Shown: positions 1 through 12,085, counted from the stretch's first letter. The stretch is 64,000 nt of DNA from Lepidurus packardi (GCA_023053545.1 JAKZAN010000006.1:10448351-10512350); one strand, 5' to 3'. Made by a program: numbers and translations. The notes: generated from the sequence alone by a model not told the origin.

Positions 1-1733
1 GGCAGTTTTCAGTTTTGTGCTTCCACTATGCGCAGCGTAAAAACAATTTTGACTTTTGCCGAGTTCTTCTTTCCATCTGAGGAAGCGATGTTCATTTTCG
101 AATGTTAACTTTTTAATCGAAAAATCGAGTTTATCAGTTGCTGAAGAAGACGAGTGCTCTTCAGCGTAATGTTGACATAGATGTTCACGATCTAAACACG
201 CGAATCCACAACTAAGGCAAGAAATTCGACCAGGATTTTGTTTATCGCAAGTCTTTGAATGCCGTCGTAAACTGTCTTTCCGGCTGAACTTCTGAGAACA
301 AGTGTTACACACATATTGATTGGAAGGTTTCCCACACACTTTTGCGTGACGGTAAAAATTATTTTTCAACGAAAAATTTTTTTCACACATGGTGCATTTA
401 AAAACTTTAGGGGGTTTTGTTGTGCAGTTCTTCACAGTGGTCCTGGTCTCAAAATCGGATTCATCAACTGATTGTTCGTAAAATTCTGCTGAAGTTTGCT
501 CTGCTTTATCGTTTGTGTTGGTATTAACAGTAGGGTTAAAACATTCTCGTTTGACCTGTTCAGGTGCGCTATCGTCACTTAAGTCAATGGAATCATTATT
601 AAGGCAATCCTTGTAGGGAACAGATAACACAATATTCTTCTTCTCTTTAATATGTGCTATTGATGGTGTACGGTATTCTTCATAGGGGACCGCAGGAACC
701 AAGGGGACAAAATGATCCGGTTTGAATTTCTCGTACACATTTTTCTGCGATTCTTCACTGGACAGTATTCCTGTACCCACCCAAAGAATTTGTAGAGCGT
801 CTTGTGAACTGATTTGGATGTCAGCTTCCGAGGGTGAAAAATGTACATGATGTGACAATCGTGGGTGAGACGGTCCAAAAATCCTTACGTCAGGATAAAC
901 GGATTCAATGGGAATGCGAAGTACATTTGTCATTGCAGCGAAAGAATACAATGATGCCCAGTCCCGCCTCTGGTTCATGCAATACGCACGTAGAATGGCA
1001 CGAGATATTTCAGTAGGATTTTTAATGTTTGCAATTTCTAAAGTTGCTGAGTCCGAGCAAAACAATTGCATTTGGTCTACGGCGTATTGATTTAACCACC
1101 CTTAAAATTAAAAGAAAAGGCGTTAGGTAAAAACATAGAAGTAGTTAAAAGGAAAAATAAAATTCTTGGAAGAGAATAGTAATTACGTTTTTTAGAAAGC
1201 AAGTTCAACAGGAAATACGTAGAACCGCAAAACTTATAGCCTACTTGCCCTACCTGCTTTTATGTATTTATCTTCATTGAAGATAAATTCTTTGATGACT
1301 CTGCATCTGAGTTCAGTGCTAAAAGATTCATCACCAAAGATAAGAATTGCGATCGAATTGTAAAAACAATTCCCATCGCTGCGGGTTTCATAAGGAATAA
1401 ATCCTTCAAAGCCATGGGGAAGAAACCGAAAAAAACTAGTTCCAATTCGAAAATTAGATTGAATTTCTTGGGCATTTTTCTTCGTCTTGGGCAGCTCGAA
1501 AGACGACACAGTACTCAATTCATCCAGGAATATACGTTTTACTTGGTCGTAAGAACAAGACCGACGAATACGCTGAATGAGTTGAAGAAAGTAAGCTTTC
1601 CGGATGTCTTCGTCTTGATCCATTTTGCTTCGAAAAAGGTCCATACAGGCTGAGAGGTTTTTATTTCGAAGAAGTATACTTGCAACGTATTTACGATTTT
1701 CGTATTCGAAGCTTTTTCTTATTTGCAACTTTC
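1..1733 (-). CDS. OTU-like cysteine protease with C2H2-type zinc fingers, transposon-type gene, partial
   Basis: Two exons are visible. The first runs from an acceptor near 1733 to a GT donor at 1253; the second starts after an AG near 1100 and stays open to the window edge. Exon 1 carries the OTU signature D-G-N-C-F-Y (about 1377-1360) with the catalytic Cys. Exon 2 carries the matching D-H-F-V-P-L box (about 718-700), which would supply the catalytic His. Three zinc-finger-like modules follow: two C2HC (C-T-M-C and C-N-T-C types, about 430-290) and one C2H2 (C-L-S-C, about 225-160). OTU plus zinc fingers is a layout I associate with multi-copy MULE-like transposon proteins; the transposase would lie beyond the left edge. 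No convincing Met start is seen: the exon 1 frame is closed by a TGA just upstream, so an earlier exon is likely. OTU assignment is good; transposon origin is inference. Confidence 0.6.
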
Positions 1734-2570
1734 CTGTTCAATACTTTGTTAAGTATTTTAATACTTTGTTATAGCCATACATGTCTTGCTTTGTATTTGC
1801 AAGCAGCAACCCTAGCGCAACGGTAAGTTGCAACACAACTAACGGCAAGCGGAAGTTGAGCGACGTGACTACCCTCGTAGGAACCACTTTAGGAAGACGA
1901 GATAGAGAAGCCAAAAAACGAAGGCAAGCGGTAAGCACAGAAAGCAACATTTCAAGCGATGAACCAGTACAGTCGGATAGTTGAAGGTTTTCTCAAGGGG
2001 TTCATAAGTCCGTTGGTAGGTGTACGAGGGTTACACGTTAACTGTTAAACTTAGGATTAAAATGAGGACTAAAACCGTTAAACTTAGGGTTAAAATGTTA
2101 AACTTCGTTAAACTGTTAAGTTAAAAAGCTAAAAACCAAATTAAACGCGCTAAAAAGTTTAACATTTTTTAACTGAGTGGTCAGGGTGTACGAAATTTAA
2201 CGCGAGTTACGTACCACGTCGGTTTTCTGTGATCTTTACCCAAACATAAGGAAGTACGCTTTTCAGTCAAGAATGGGTCTGTATTTTCACCGACACATAA
2301 TTTTTAAAGAAAAATTCACAAGTAGGGCTATCCGATTAATCAAACAATATTCACATGAAAGAAACTTATCGCAAATTTGCTGATCTCAATTTTCAACGTT
2401 TTCGTTGAGACTAAACAAAAACGATGAAAATTCATACTGCATATATATTTATTTTCATGTACATATTCTATTTTTCCTAATTGCTCTCACATAATCGCAA
2501 TCAAAAGCCACTGTGTTAACCAATAAAGATAAAGGGGGGAGAATGACAATTTGCGTTCGTGAATGGTGAA
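1734..2570. other. No recognisable gene; AT-rich spacer with TTAAAC-rich tract
   Basis: I see no supported gene. About 2035-2180 is a simple region rich in TTAAAC/GTTAAA words. Short ORFs near 1740-1984 on both strands overlap each other and match nothing I recognise. Confidence 0.5.
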
Positions 2571-2774
2571 AGATATCCACAAACTGCGTGTTAGATTTGT
2601 CTGTTCACTAATTCCCGCAGCGTTGTGGATACTTATCCACAACTGCGGTCTTTAGACGTTAGTGGCGCTAAAAGCCGCAGCGCTTTGGATAGTATCCACA
2701 AAACGCGGGATTGAGTCTCCTTCGGCTTCTATCTCCTGCAGTGTTGTGGATACCCTAGTATCCACAGCACTGCG
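2571..2774. repeat. 60-bp-period tandem array of imperfect palindromes
   Basis: Three units start at 2615, 2675 and 2735, exactly 60 bp apart, with a partial unit before them near 2571. Each contains an inverted repeat: CCGCAG..TTGTGGATA facing TATCCACAA..TGCGG, with a 4-5 nt centre. The second and third are followed by the word GGGATTGAG. Such spaced palindromes could be subterminal transposase-binding sites or cruciform-forming minisatellite units; the sequence alone does not decide. They lie just 3' of the last recognisable exon of the P-element-like gene. Confidence 0.75.
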
Positions 2775-4064
2775 GGATTGAGCCATTCGTATTTGAATAA
2801 TAAATTTTGCTGGCTTACATATAATCAGGGCAAGTCAAATCACCATTGAATAACAGTTCAGTTTTCTTATTTTCCCGGAGAAATTTAAAAGCCATAGCGG
2901 TATGCTTCGAAAATAGCTGTGTGGCAAGACTGACTGACATTCTTTGCCAAATCGTTGGCCAGATATGGGCGTACGTGAGCTTCGGAGCTAACCTCAAACC
3001 ATGTTCCTTTGAATGATCATACAGTCGCTGAAAGAACGTGTGATAAACTGCTGAGCCTGCACACTTTAAAACAAATAATTTTAAAATTTAATCGGTATAA
3101 GTTAGTCAAATTATTACCTGTACAACTTGATAGTTCAAAAGTTGATTTCTGGTGCATTTAATTAGGTGGGGAACATCGATGAAAGCGTAAATTTTAATGT
3201 TTTCGTCGAGCGGATGTTCAAAAAAATTGCTTCAGCCCTTCTTGCCACTCACACCCATTTTAAGGAGAGCTGCTTTGTTCGAAGAGTGTCCGTCACAAAC
3301 AGTCGCCTTAACGATTGCACCGGAGCGGTGCAGCAAAATTATTGCTTTCATGATATTTTCTGATAAGACGTGCTGGTCAGCTGCTCCTTTACTCGCAAAC
3401 CATCCAATGGGTTGAATCCATTTTTGCCGGAACGGACGGAAAACAAGGACCAAAACGTGATCAGTTAGGCCTTGCTCAGCTGCTTCCTTGATGTCGGATC
3501 CGAAATTGATCACTCCTTTCCATTTTAGCATTTTTGAATCCCATGTGAGGTCTTTTCGGATAGACATTTCGTCCCACATCAGAGTTCCGAATCGTAGATG
3601 ACGTTTGAGTTTGGCAAACACCTTGCCTAGGTTCTCCAACGCCAGATCGTTCAAGCCAAAACCAACGTCTGCAGAGCTTAACAATCGCCGAATGGTGGAG
3701 ACTTCCGGAAGAGGAAGCAGCTTATTTTCTCTACAGTGATCGTACGCTTTCATGCTCTTCATCCTAAGCAACAGACTTTCAATTAGCCAACCCGGCTCGT
3801 AGCGCATGCCGCAATGGAATCCATTCTTTCCTGGCTTTGAAGCGTTGCGTTTCACAAACGTTCTGAGCTGCGTTTTATTTGCTCCAGTCGCGTCCTAACG
3901 CGTCAGTGAGAAACCTTCGCGTCAGGCGCTAAATTCGTTTTATTTAGGACGAGCGTTGACGCGCTGCTCGGACGCGTCATACCAAATAAAACGGTTTGTA
4001 GCATTCGCTCCCGTCTGTTTTGTAAACATCCCTATTTTAAACGTAAACATATATCTCACGAAGA

Positions 4065-5294
4065 ATGGACATAAAAACATTACTTTTAGTGATTAACTGC
4101 TATCGAAGTATATTGGCAGGGTCAGCTTTCTTAATTCAGATCTTTCTCGAACTTGAAAGCAGTGAAAATGTTAGCGGTTACAATTATAAGCGAGCATTAC
4201 AGAAGTGGTTAGAGGAAGCAAGCGAAGTTCATTATAAAGTTGAAAATTTCGCCGAAGTATTAGTGGAAAGCTTGAATGACGCTGATTTTCGACGTCATTT
4301 CCGATTAAAAAGACAAACTTTCACCTTAACGCTTGATTTTTTAAAAAACGAACGAGAACTGTTGAAAGAGTTTTTCCCGGCCGAGATAAGCTACATGGAG
4401 GCCGATGAAGAAGAAAGAGAAGTAGTTAGAGCTGACAAGAAACCAATTCGATTACGTAAAGCTCTCCTCATTACACTGTGGTACTTAGGAAACAGAGAAT
4501 CAATGCGTAGTATTGCAAATTTGTTCGGTGTAGCACAGAGTTCAGTACATTCCTGTGTTCATCGGTTGTGTATTATGATTTGTGCAGTGAGTTCTCGTTT
4601 CATTAAATGGCCCACTTCATTAGCCGAATGTGAAATGTATGCTACCAAATTTGAAAAGAAGGCATACTTCCCGAACGTCGTGGGTGCGATTGATGGAGCC
4701 CATATAGACATAATATGTCCAGCCCACCAACAAAATAGTTACAGAAATCGGAAGTGTGGATATTCAATGATTCTGCAGGCCATATGTTCTCCCGACAAAA
4801 CATTTACGGATGTATTCATTGGCTTTCCAGGTGCGGCCCACGACGCTCGAGTTTTCCGCAATTCAGAAATTTTTAGACAAACTTCAGAAAACCCATTATC
4901 TAATTTTCCTGATTCACGTTTCCATGTACTGGGTGACTCAGCTTATCCTCTTTTACCCTGGGTTATGACACCCTACAAAAGCAGCTCGACAAGAAGAGAA
5001 CTCCATTACAACAACTGTCATTCACGAACAAGGATTACCGTGGAACATACTTTTGGCCTTTTAAAAGCACGCTTTCGCAAGCTTCTTCTTGTCGATACAA
5101 AAATAGAGTTCATCCCCTATGTTATAGGTGCTTGTTGTACGTTACACAATTTGTGTATGCAAAACGAAGGCGCTTTTTGTGAGGTGAATATTGATGCAAT
5201 AGTGAACGGTGTAGAAGACGTGTATGTGAATCCGAACCGTCAAGACGGAGAAGCGAGAGAGAAGCGTGATCGCATAGCACAAATTTTACTGTAA
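4065..5294 (+). CDS. Harbinger transposase (DDE_Tnp_4 / HARBI1-like nuclease)
   Basis: A 409-residue protein with a helical N-terminal part (about residues 40-110), a helix-turn-helix-like segment (about 135-170) and a C-terminal DDE nuclease. The catalytic residues look intact: D210 in G-A-I-D-G-A-H, D291 in G-D-S-A-Y and E327 in V-E-H-T-F-G-L-L-K. The D-to-E spacing of 35 residues is standard for Harbinger. The A-A-H-D-A-R-V motif between the two Asp is also typical. It acts in the nucleus, cutting the element ends together with the Myb-like partner encoded opposite. The ATG at 4065 follows an AT-rich leader beginning at the left terminal repeat. No stop or frameshift is seen, so this gene could still be functional. 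Confidence 0.93.
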   Translation: MDIKTLLLVINCYRSILAGSAFLIQIFLELESSENVSGYNYKRALQKWLEEASEVHYKVENFAEVLVESLNDADFRRHFRLKRQTFTLTLDFLKNERELLKEFFPAEISYMEADEEEREVVRADKKPIRLRKALLITLWYLGNRESMRSIANLFGVAQSSVHSCVHRLCIMICAVSSRFIKWPTSLAECEMYATKFEKKAYFPNVVGAIDGAHIDIICPAHQQNSYRNRKCGYSMILQAICSPDKTFTDVFIGFPGAAHDARVFRNSEIFRQTSENPLSNFPDSRFHVLGDSAYPLLPWVMTPYKSSSTRRELHYNNCHSRTRITVEHTFGLLKARFRKLLLVDTKIEFIPYVIGACCTLHNLCMQNEGAFCEVNIDAIVNGVEDVYVNPNRQDGEAREKRDRIAQILL

Positions 5295-5689
5295 TCGGAC
5301 AGGTCCCATAATTTTGTTTTAAAAAAACCTTGTGTACTCGAGACAGTAAAATACAGAAATCCAGATCAAATTCAGAAGTATAATCAACTTATTTTTGGCA
5401 GGATTATTTATCAAAGCCTTTAGATCAAACACGAACAACTGATTATGGACATAAACATTGAAAAGCAATTAGATCAGGAAACGAAAAATTTGCCAAACTG
5501 AAAAGATTAAATTATCAACACATATCTTCATCACTGCTGTGATGTCGCTTTCTTCCCTGCTTTTCCTTGTTGTCAGATAACCTTCCCTTTTCCCTGTTGT
5601 TTCTTTCTTCTTCAAACTGATACCAACCGCTCCATCAGCTTTAGCATGCTATCATTTTGAGCCGTCTTGGCTTGCAGGTCATTCACCAT

Positions 5690-6639
5690 TTAATTACGAA
5701 ACTCTCGTATTTCCTCTTTCCACGATTCTTCCTTCTCTGTCTGCATGTCCATTTTACTTAAGGTTTCTTTCAGCAGCTGCTTCCTAGGCCCTTTCTTAGA
5801 ATCTTGATTGGTCACACTTGGAGAGGGCGTTCTTGTGATGGAATTCTCACTTTCCCAGATATCCTCGTCAATACATATTTCTGGGGTTTTTTTTGAAGAC
5901 TCAAGCAAAGTTTTGGCTGCTTGCACATCAAATGTTTTTCTTGTATCGAACAGTACCTTTGGGCTGACTACATCATCGTCACCAATGATATAAAATATTT
6001 CGTTATAAAATCTAGGCTGCTTTATGGCCTTGCTACCCGTTTTCTTCGCATTGTCGTTCCAAGCATTAAAAGATCTTTTTAGGTTTGACCACTTGTCTTT
6101 CACTTTGATACTTGGATTAAGATCAAGATTAAAGCCCTTTTTTTGCAACTCCGCCGCAAGTTTTGGGTATAAAGCCCGACCCGCTTTCCCTTTGCTCTTC
6201 AAAGCACACTTCATTTCCTGTTGTTTTAGTAGCTCGACCAATGCTTCAGTCGCCTCGCTGTCGCGACTTGCTGAAGACTTTAGGGTCCATACTTCAGCCT
6301 ATAAGAGAATACAATTCTAGTAGGCTCCTCGAAAATATATATATATATATATATTTACTTGAATTTCGGCTTCTTTATTTTCTGGATCATGGCTATCGAC
6401 TTTGTTACCAAGCAAACTCTCTTCCAAACCGGTCACGAAATCAGCATCACATCCAAAACTTAACAACTGTTCCTTATTAATGGAAAATGGTTTGCCATCT
6501 GACACAAAAAAATCCTGGATTACGATTAGTAGTTCTAATGATTATAGTAACAATTCGTACTTGGTAATAATGCATTAAAAGTGTCATCTGCCACAGAAAT
6601 GAAATGTAATTCGTCTAAATTGACTACAACTTGCTCCAT
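5690..6639 (-). CDS. Harbinger Myb/SANT-like DNA-binding partner protein, three exons
   Basis: Exons are about 6639-6561, 6498-6359 and 6298-5690, joined in frame through GT-AG introns; the second intron contains an (AT)n run. The protein starts M-E-Q-V-V-V-N-L-D-E. Its trihelix/Myb-like domain lies in exon 3, with conserved aromatic and basic positions in K-W-S-N-L-K-R-S-F-N-A-W. An acidic/Ser-rich segment and a Lys/Glu-rich C-terminal helix follow. Harbinger elements need such a protein for nuclear import of the transposase and binding of the termini (family knowledge). The gene is convergent with the transposase and ends about 400 bp from it. Reading frame intact. Confidence 0.8.
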
Positions 6640-6715
6640 GTTCATCGGCAAAATATAAACAACTTCAAGGACTCGCACGACGGACTCGCTGAACGAGGAC
6701 GTCAGTTCTCGTCTG

Positions 6716-6765
6716 CAGGGCCGCCCAGAGGTTAGACGGGGCCCGGGGCGAACCTAAAATGGAGG

Positions 6766-6809
<44 letters not shown>

Positions 6810-9800
6810 GCCGTCGTAGGCTGCGCCTATTGACCGCTTCTTTTATTGAGGGCCCTTTGGTGCACATAAGAAACTGTAAAAAAAAGTATTTAAAAAATTG
6901 AAAACCTTATGTAATCTTGATTAAATCAGACTTGTATATAGACAAAACAAAAGAAAAATTCAGAATACAGACTTTCTTGCTCTTCGCATTGCAAACTCGT
7001 CAATTAAATTATCGTAATTAAGATTCCGAGCCAGTTTGTGTTCAACAGATAAAATCAGTAAATGATTTAGTCGTTCCTGGCCCATAGTGGAGCGCAAGTG
7101 GTTTTTTACGAGGGACATCTTGCTGAAAGATCGCTCAGCAGACGCAACTGACACAGGCAAACAAAGAAACATACGCAACGATATACAAATCTGAGGAAAC
7201 AAGGTCTCTAAGGAATGTTCATATATTTTGTTTAGCAGCTTCAAGGGAGAGCAAAGCTTTGACTGGAGAAAATTTTCACGAATCTTGACAAAAAGTCGCA
7301 TTTCTTCGACTAGATCTTCTTCAATTAAATCACGAGAATAAGCTTGAGCGAGACTTTTGGTTTTCCGATGTATTAAATCCATATTTGTGACTTCTTGGTC
7401 CCAAAGAAAAGAGAAGAGATCGCAAATGTTATTCGCTGCTTGAAAACGGTCTTTAATTTCCATTGATATTCTGTCTAAAGTGGCCAAAAAGACTTCTACT
7501 TTAAACTTGTCCTCCGCTGTTTCATGCAAGTGCTCCGTATTTTTCGGTTCACCATAAAAAGTCTTCCTTTTATGGAGTGCTTTGGTTTTTAGCTGGCTTT
7601 CCAAGCCCAACTGAGTAGCGACTAGTTTAGCTTCACTTACTAGTTGGTCCCAGTTCGTTCTCAATGTTTCGATGTCTTGAAGAAAGTTTCTGCATTCTCT
7701 AACTTCTCCTTCAATGCTAAGACTCGCTTTTTGTAGCAGCTTGTTCCTGTCATCGATGGCCTGCAGAGTCTTGTACCAAAATGTACTCAAAAGGACGAAG
7801 TGAAAAGATGACATCCAATTATCAAGCGTATCTGCATCCGCGTGCGCTTCAGGTGGCAAATCCAGTTCTTGAAGAAGCTCAAGAGATTTGAGGATTCCAC
7901 GATAGTCCTTCAGCAAGGGCTTCACAGCGTCCATTCTGGCGCTCCAACGAGTATCTGAGAGGCTGTGCAGAGATACACTTGCGTTTTCTCGCAAAACTTT
8001 CCAGCGAGCTGGACTGCAGCTGAACAAGTTGTACAATTTTTGGATGTTGCCAAAGTAACTCTTAATTGCAAGGCATGCCTGGGCAGCATTCACACCACAC
8101 AAATTCAAACTGTGGGCTCCACAAGGGGAATAAAGATCGCACGAGTTCACTTTTAAAATTACTGCCTGTACACCCTTGTAGCAGCCCGACATGTTAGACG
8201 CGTTATCGTATGCTTGGCCTCTGCAAAGCATGATTTCCAAATTGTTTTCCTTGAGAACTTCGAAAATCAGACCTGAAATGTCTTTCCCTTTCTTTTTTTC
8301 AAAATCTGCAAGTTTCAAAAATCTTTCGAAGACTTCCCAATTACCATCTGAACTCTGGTTGACAAAGCGAAAGAGGAATGTGACTTGTTCTGTGTGGGAT
8401 GTATCTGGGGTGCTATCAGCAATAATGCTATAGTACTGAGCTTTAATAATTTCATCTACGACAGCCTTTCGAACAGAGTTACCACAAAGCTCGAGAAACT
8501 CATTCTGAGTTCTCCAGGAGAGATAGTGGGCCTGCATTCTTTCACCTCGCTGCTGGTATTTCACTACCTCATCCAGATGATACATCAGAGTCTGGTTATG
8601 TCTGCCAATGAGTTCTAAGACCCCGATAAAATTCCCGTTACCGTGCTCCCCGACATGAGAAGAAGAACCACGAAAGACAAGATTCCTTCCCGCCAAAAAC
8701 AAAGCCCCATCGAGACAGCATCTTAGAATTTCTCTCCATTTCTCGGATTCTTTGTTTACTTGCTTCACAACCTCCTTATCAATTCCTGTTGCCTTTTTTA
8801 AAGAAGTTAAACAGTCCTTCCATGCAAGATAAGCTTCAACGTGTGCAGCGGACTTTTCGTGATTCCTCAATTTTTCGTGAAGCTTATGCCAGTTCCCTCT
8901 AACGCTAACTCCAAATTTGCACAGTTTTGAAGCGGATTCGGATTGCCGGTCACTTTGGAAAAGACAGCAAGAAAAACAAAATAGCCCTCCTACGCTGTCA
9001 CTCCAAACTAACCAGTCTCGAGGTACTTTTACGCTGTTAGGCTGCTCCTTGTACAGTACAATCACTGGGAAAGGCCGTCCATAAGAATCCCTCGGAAAAG
9101 CAGTGGGCATTGACGGAACCCCTTGTAGAACAATGAGGTCACGGTTCTTGACGATTTCTTCACGGGTTGTCCATGCGCCGGGATCACGTGCAGCTTCAGC
9201 TAGATGTTCTATATCATCGTCGTTCTCGACGCGTAATCCTGGTAAGTTGTCTTCCGGTTGCAAAGGTGAACTAGTAGTTTCTTCTACTGCTTCGCTTCCC
9301 TCATGTTGAGCGGGTAATTCTGCTTCACATATTTCGTAGGGGAGGATCTTGGCAACAAAGAGCTCTTCGGTATCTGTTCTTGGCTGAGGTAGCGCCTCAT
9401 CTGATAGCAAAGTTAATTGAATAGGTACCATACATTTCGCACTAGGAATTGACAAATTTACATTCATTCACTTGTTGAGCATTTTCGAACGAAATTTCTG
9501 TAGTAAGTGAATGTTCAACGATTTCGTTGCGACTGGAACTGGGCTGCGAAATCCAACCCAAGTCGATCAAAGTTATTTTACCACGCTGGTCTGCAGAATC
9601 CCTGTCCCGTTTAAGTTTTCTTTTTTGAGCACCAGACGGGTGATTTCTCTTCATTCTAATTAATTCTGAATAGTCAAGTGAAAGATAGACTAAGCCATAA
9701 GCTAACCCAAACTCCATCAATTGCCTGATCTCTTAGGAGCTGCTGTCATCTGTGGTGAGAATATTTTAGTTGTGCTCCCTATGGCCCGAAACCGTAACCT

Positions 9801-10028
9801 TGAAAAAAGAGCGCGGTTTTGTACAGTTGTTTATAAGATTTTAGAGCGTGCGCCATACATCAAGATGGCGAGTTTCACAAGCTTTAAAAAGTGTTGAAAA
9901 AAATTGAGCAGTTTTGTCAAATATTTTTTAGCAGTATTTTTGTGTACAAAAAATCCAAGTGGGGGCCCCCCAAGCAGCCGGGGCCCGGGACAAATCGCCC
10001 CACCCGCCCCCCCCTCTGGGCGGGCCTG
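6716..10028. mobile_element. hAT DNA transposon nested in the Harbinger element
   Basis: The ends are CAGGG(C)CGCCCAGAGG at 6716 and its near inverse ending at 10028. The 8-bp duplication CTCGTCTG flanks both sides (6708-6715 and 10029-10036), which is diagnostic for hAT. GC-rich subterminal stretches (GGGCCCGGG type) are shared by both ends. Length is 3,313 bp, with one transposase gene on the minus strand. A poly-T run lies at about 6773-6805. Confidence 0.92.
6960..9654 (-). CDS. hAT transposase (ZMYM1-like: TTF zinc finger, DUF4371, hAT C-terminal dimerisation domain)
   Basis: The main frame is 835 residues (9467-6960). A TTF-type zinc finger has cysteines at 164, 167 and 168 and histidines at 203 and 209. 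The nuclease part starts around D351 in I-I-A-D-S-T-P-D. The C-terminal hAT dimerisation signature S-V-A-S-A-E-R-S-F-S-K lies near residue 775. An N-terminal segment starting M-K-R-N-H-P-S-G-A-Q-K-R-K-L-K (Met at 9654) is typical of these proteins but lies in another frame that overlaps the main ORF at 9442-9467. Either a one-base frameshift separates them or the main frame starts at its own Met. No other breaks are seen. It is the element's only gene and would cut at the CAGGG ends. Confidence 0.88.
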
Positions 10029-10202
10029 CTCGTCTGACGCGTCCGGCCTTCGCGTCCGGCAAGACGCGACGCGTCTGCTTCTCTCACAAATAAAACGCTC
10101 AACAGATGACGCGTCAGACAAATAAAACGGCTTCAAGCCAACGAGTCGGACTCGGTTAAGAAAACGCGTCAAATAAAACGCAGCTCTGATGACTTGACGG
10201 GC

Positions 10203-10661
10203 CTCGAATTATAATAAAAAGAGAGAGATAAAAATAAATCTATTGTTTTCTAATTGTGTATTGTACATCAGGAATAATTTAAAATTAGTATAGATCATTT
10301 AAAATGCATTCCATCAATACATTGTGTCATCATTTTAGTCAAGTAGTTAAAAATATATCAAACGAAGTGTTATTTTAGGCTGGTAGAAAATGGGAAATAA
10401 TATGTCAATAAGTCATAAATTGAAATTATAAAAGTATACAAGTATATTACTTTTGTATATTAATTTTAATATAATTGTAAATAAATTTTAAATTGACAAT
10501 AAAAATAAATATAATTTTATTGTCAATAAAAGTATATTACTTTTGAAATTATAAAAGTATACTACAATTAAAAAGTGTTAAGTTTCTTAAAAAATATCAT
10601 TTGTGCGTGTCAAAATCAAATTTCAAATATCAAGTTCAGTTTAATCTTTTGGATCCCTTAC
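10203..10661. other. AT-rich intron of the P-element-like gene
   Basis: The segment lies between the donor at 10661 and an acceptor at 10203. It is AT-rich with repeated words around AAGTATATTACTTTTG (about 10435-10565). No gene seen. Confidence 0.6.
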
Positions 10662-11432
10662 TGTCTCTGGAAAATCTTTCATGACGTTGTCGAAACTTTT
10701 TTCTCGAATACTAGCCACTAAACTACGGCTCATCGTCTGGAGCTTGTTCAATTCTTCGGCGAAAATCTATTTAAAAAATATTATTAATTGTATCTCTTTT
10801 TAAACAATACCAAATTATTAACGTACAACTTCTCTTGATTTCAAGCGTCTGATCTTTTGAAGTGCAGTCGTCAGCTTCCTCTTTGAAATTTCAAGGTTCT
10901 TTGGCTGCATGGCCCGTTTCCTCAAATTCATTAAGCAATTAGCGCAATGTTGACACAGATCAGTGTTGGAATTAGGTGACGCTAGATATCCGCAGCTAGT
11001 TGAGCGCAACACTTGGCCGTCTTTCGTAACTGAGCACCTTCCGGTTACGTTGACATTCGCCATTGCGTCGTTTAAAAAGCCTTTACAAGCTTTCAATTTG
11101 CTCATAATGCGAAGGTAGCGACTGACGTCATCGTACCCTTGATATCTTCCATCACAGCCAGGCAGAGTTACAGTTTTGCCTCCGACGTAAAAAGAAACTT
11201 TTGATGTTGATAGCATTCGCAATGACTTCATAACGATGTTGCCGTCAGGAAGGTCTTCAATAGCGATGCATAACGCTGTTTTGGATTTGTCATTATAAAC
11301 CCAGTTCCAGTCAAAAGATGGAAGCTGAACTGCCGATTTTATTTCTTCAAAATGCTGTGCGTCGATACCTGTATGTTAACGAATAATCAGTCAACAACTC
11401 GAAAAAGGTCCCTTAAAAGTAAATGTATTACC

Positions 11433-12085
11433 TTTAGCAACGTCAATATCCATCAGCGAATCAGAATCCATCAGCAAATCGTTACAAAAATTCACTTGAC
11501 CGGAAGGCTCGGAATCCTTATCTAAATTTCACATAAGAAATTGGAAAAAAAACTCGAGTTATTAACGACAAGTAATACCTGTGAGAGCTTCAGCGCCAAG
11601 CCCAAGAGGAGAATCGATCGGCGAATCGTCTCCAATCATCACTTGGCCGGACCCAGGATCTAATTTTAAATTTGCAAATTTAGAGAAAATTTAGAATTAC
11701 TGTAGTGTGTGAAACAATACTAGGGAGAGCAGTAGTGATAGGCACAAGAGCAGAATCCATTGGCGAGTTGTCACAGACGGCCACATGGCCGGAATCAGTA
11801 TCTAAAATCAAATTGACAAATAAAAAAAATACTCGAGGGAATAACAGGTATGACATAATACCTGTAAGAGCTTCAGCGCCAAGCCCAAGAGGAGAATCGA
11901 TCGGCGAATCGTCTCCAATCATCACCTGGCCGGACCCAGGATCTAATTTAAAATAATGAATTATAAAAACATATCGAATTGCTGTATAGTGTGTTAAAAT
12001 ACTTGGGTGAGCAGTAGTGAAAGGCACAGGAGCAGAATCCATCAGCGAGTCGTCAAAGGTCGTCACTTGGCTGGAACCAGAATCT
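11433..12085 (-). repeat. Tandemly duplicated small exons in the THAP gene
   Basis: Five exons of about 80-90 nt encode variants of one acidic/Ser module, D-x-G-S-x-Q-V-...-D-D-S-x-x-D-S. They alternate: the exons at about 12085-12003 and 11802-11726 are alike, and those at about 11943-11864 and 11661-11580 are almost identical. A two-exon block of roughly 285 bp has therefore been duplicated. A fifth, divergent copy is at about 11521-11433. All keep splice sites and phase, so copies can be gained or lost without breaking the frame. Confidence 0.7.

Larger units (their letters stand above)
3866..10185 (+). mobile_element. PIF/Harbinger DNA transposon with two genes and a nested hAT
   Basis: The ends are inverted: AGCTGCGTTTTATTT at the left and its reverse complement ending at 10185. 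CTG occurs immediately outside each end (3863-3865 and 10186-10188), a 3-bp target duplication as expected for the superfamily. Without the nested hAT and its duplication the element is about 3.0 kb. It carries the usual Harbinger pair: a DDE transposase on the plus strand and a Myb/SANT-like protein on the minus strand, transcribed towards each other. Subterminal GACGCGTC-type words are repeated near both ends. It sits inside an exon of the P-element-like gene. Confidence 0.9.

Noticed and set aside
1781-1984. Plus-strand 67-codon ORF with a basic, NLS-like stretch
   Set aside because: Overlaps a minus ORF of similar size, matches nothing I know and shows no supporting promoter or exon structure.
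6333-6352. (AT)n tract
   Set aside because: Simple microsatellite inside an intron of the Myb-like gene; no further meaning.
9831-10172. 113-codon minus ORF
   Set aside because: Crosses the end of the hAT element into Harbinger terminal sequence; no coding signal.
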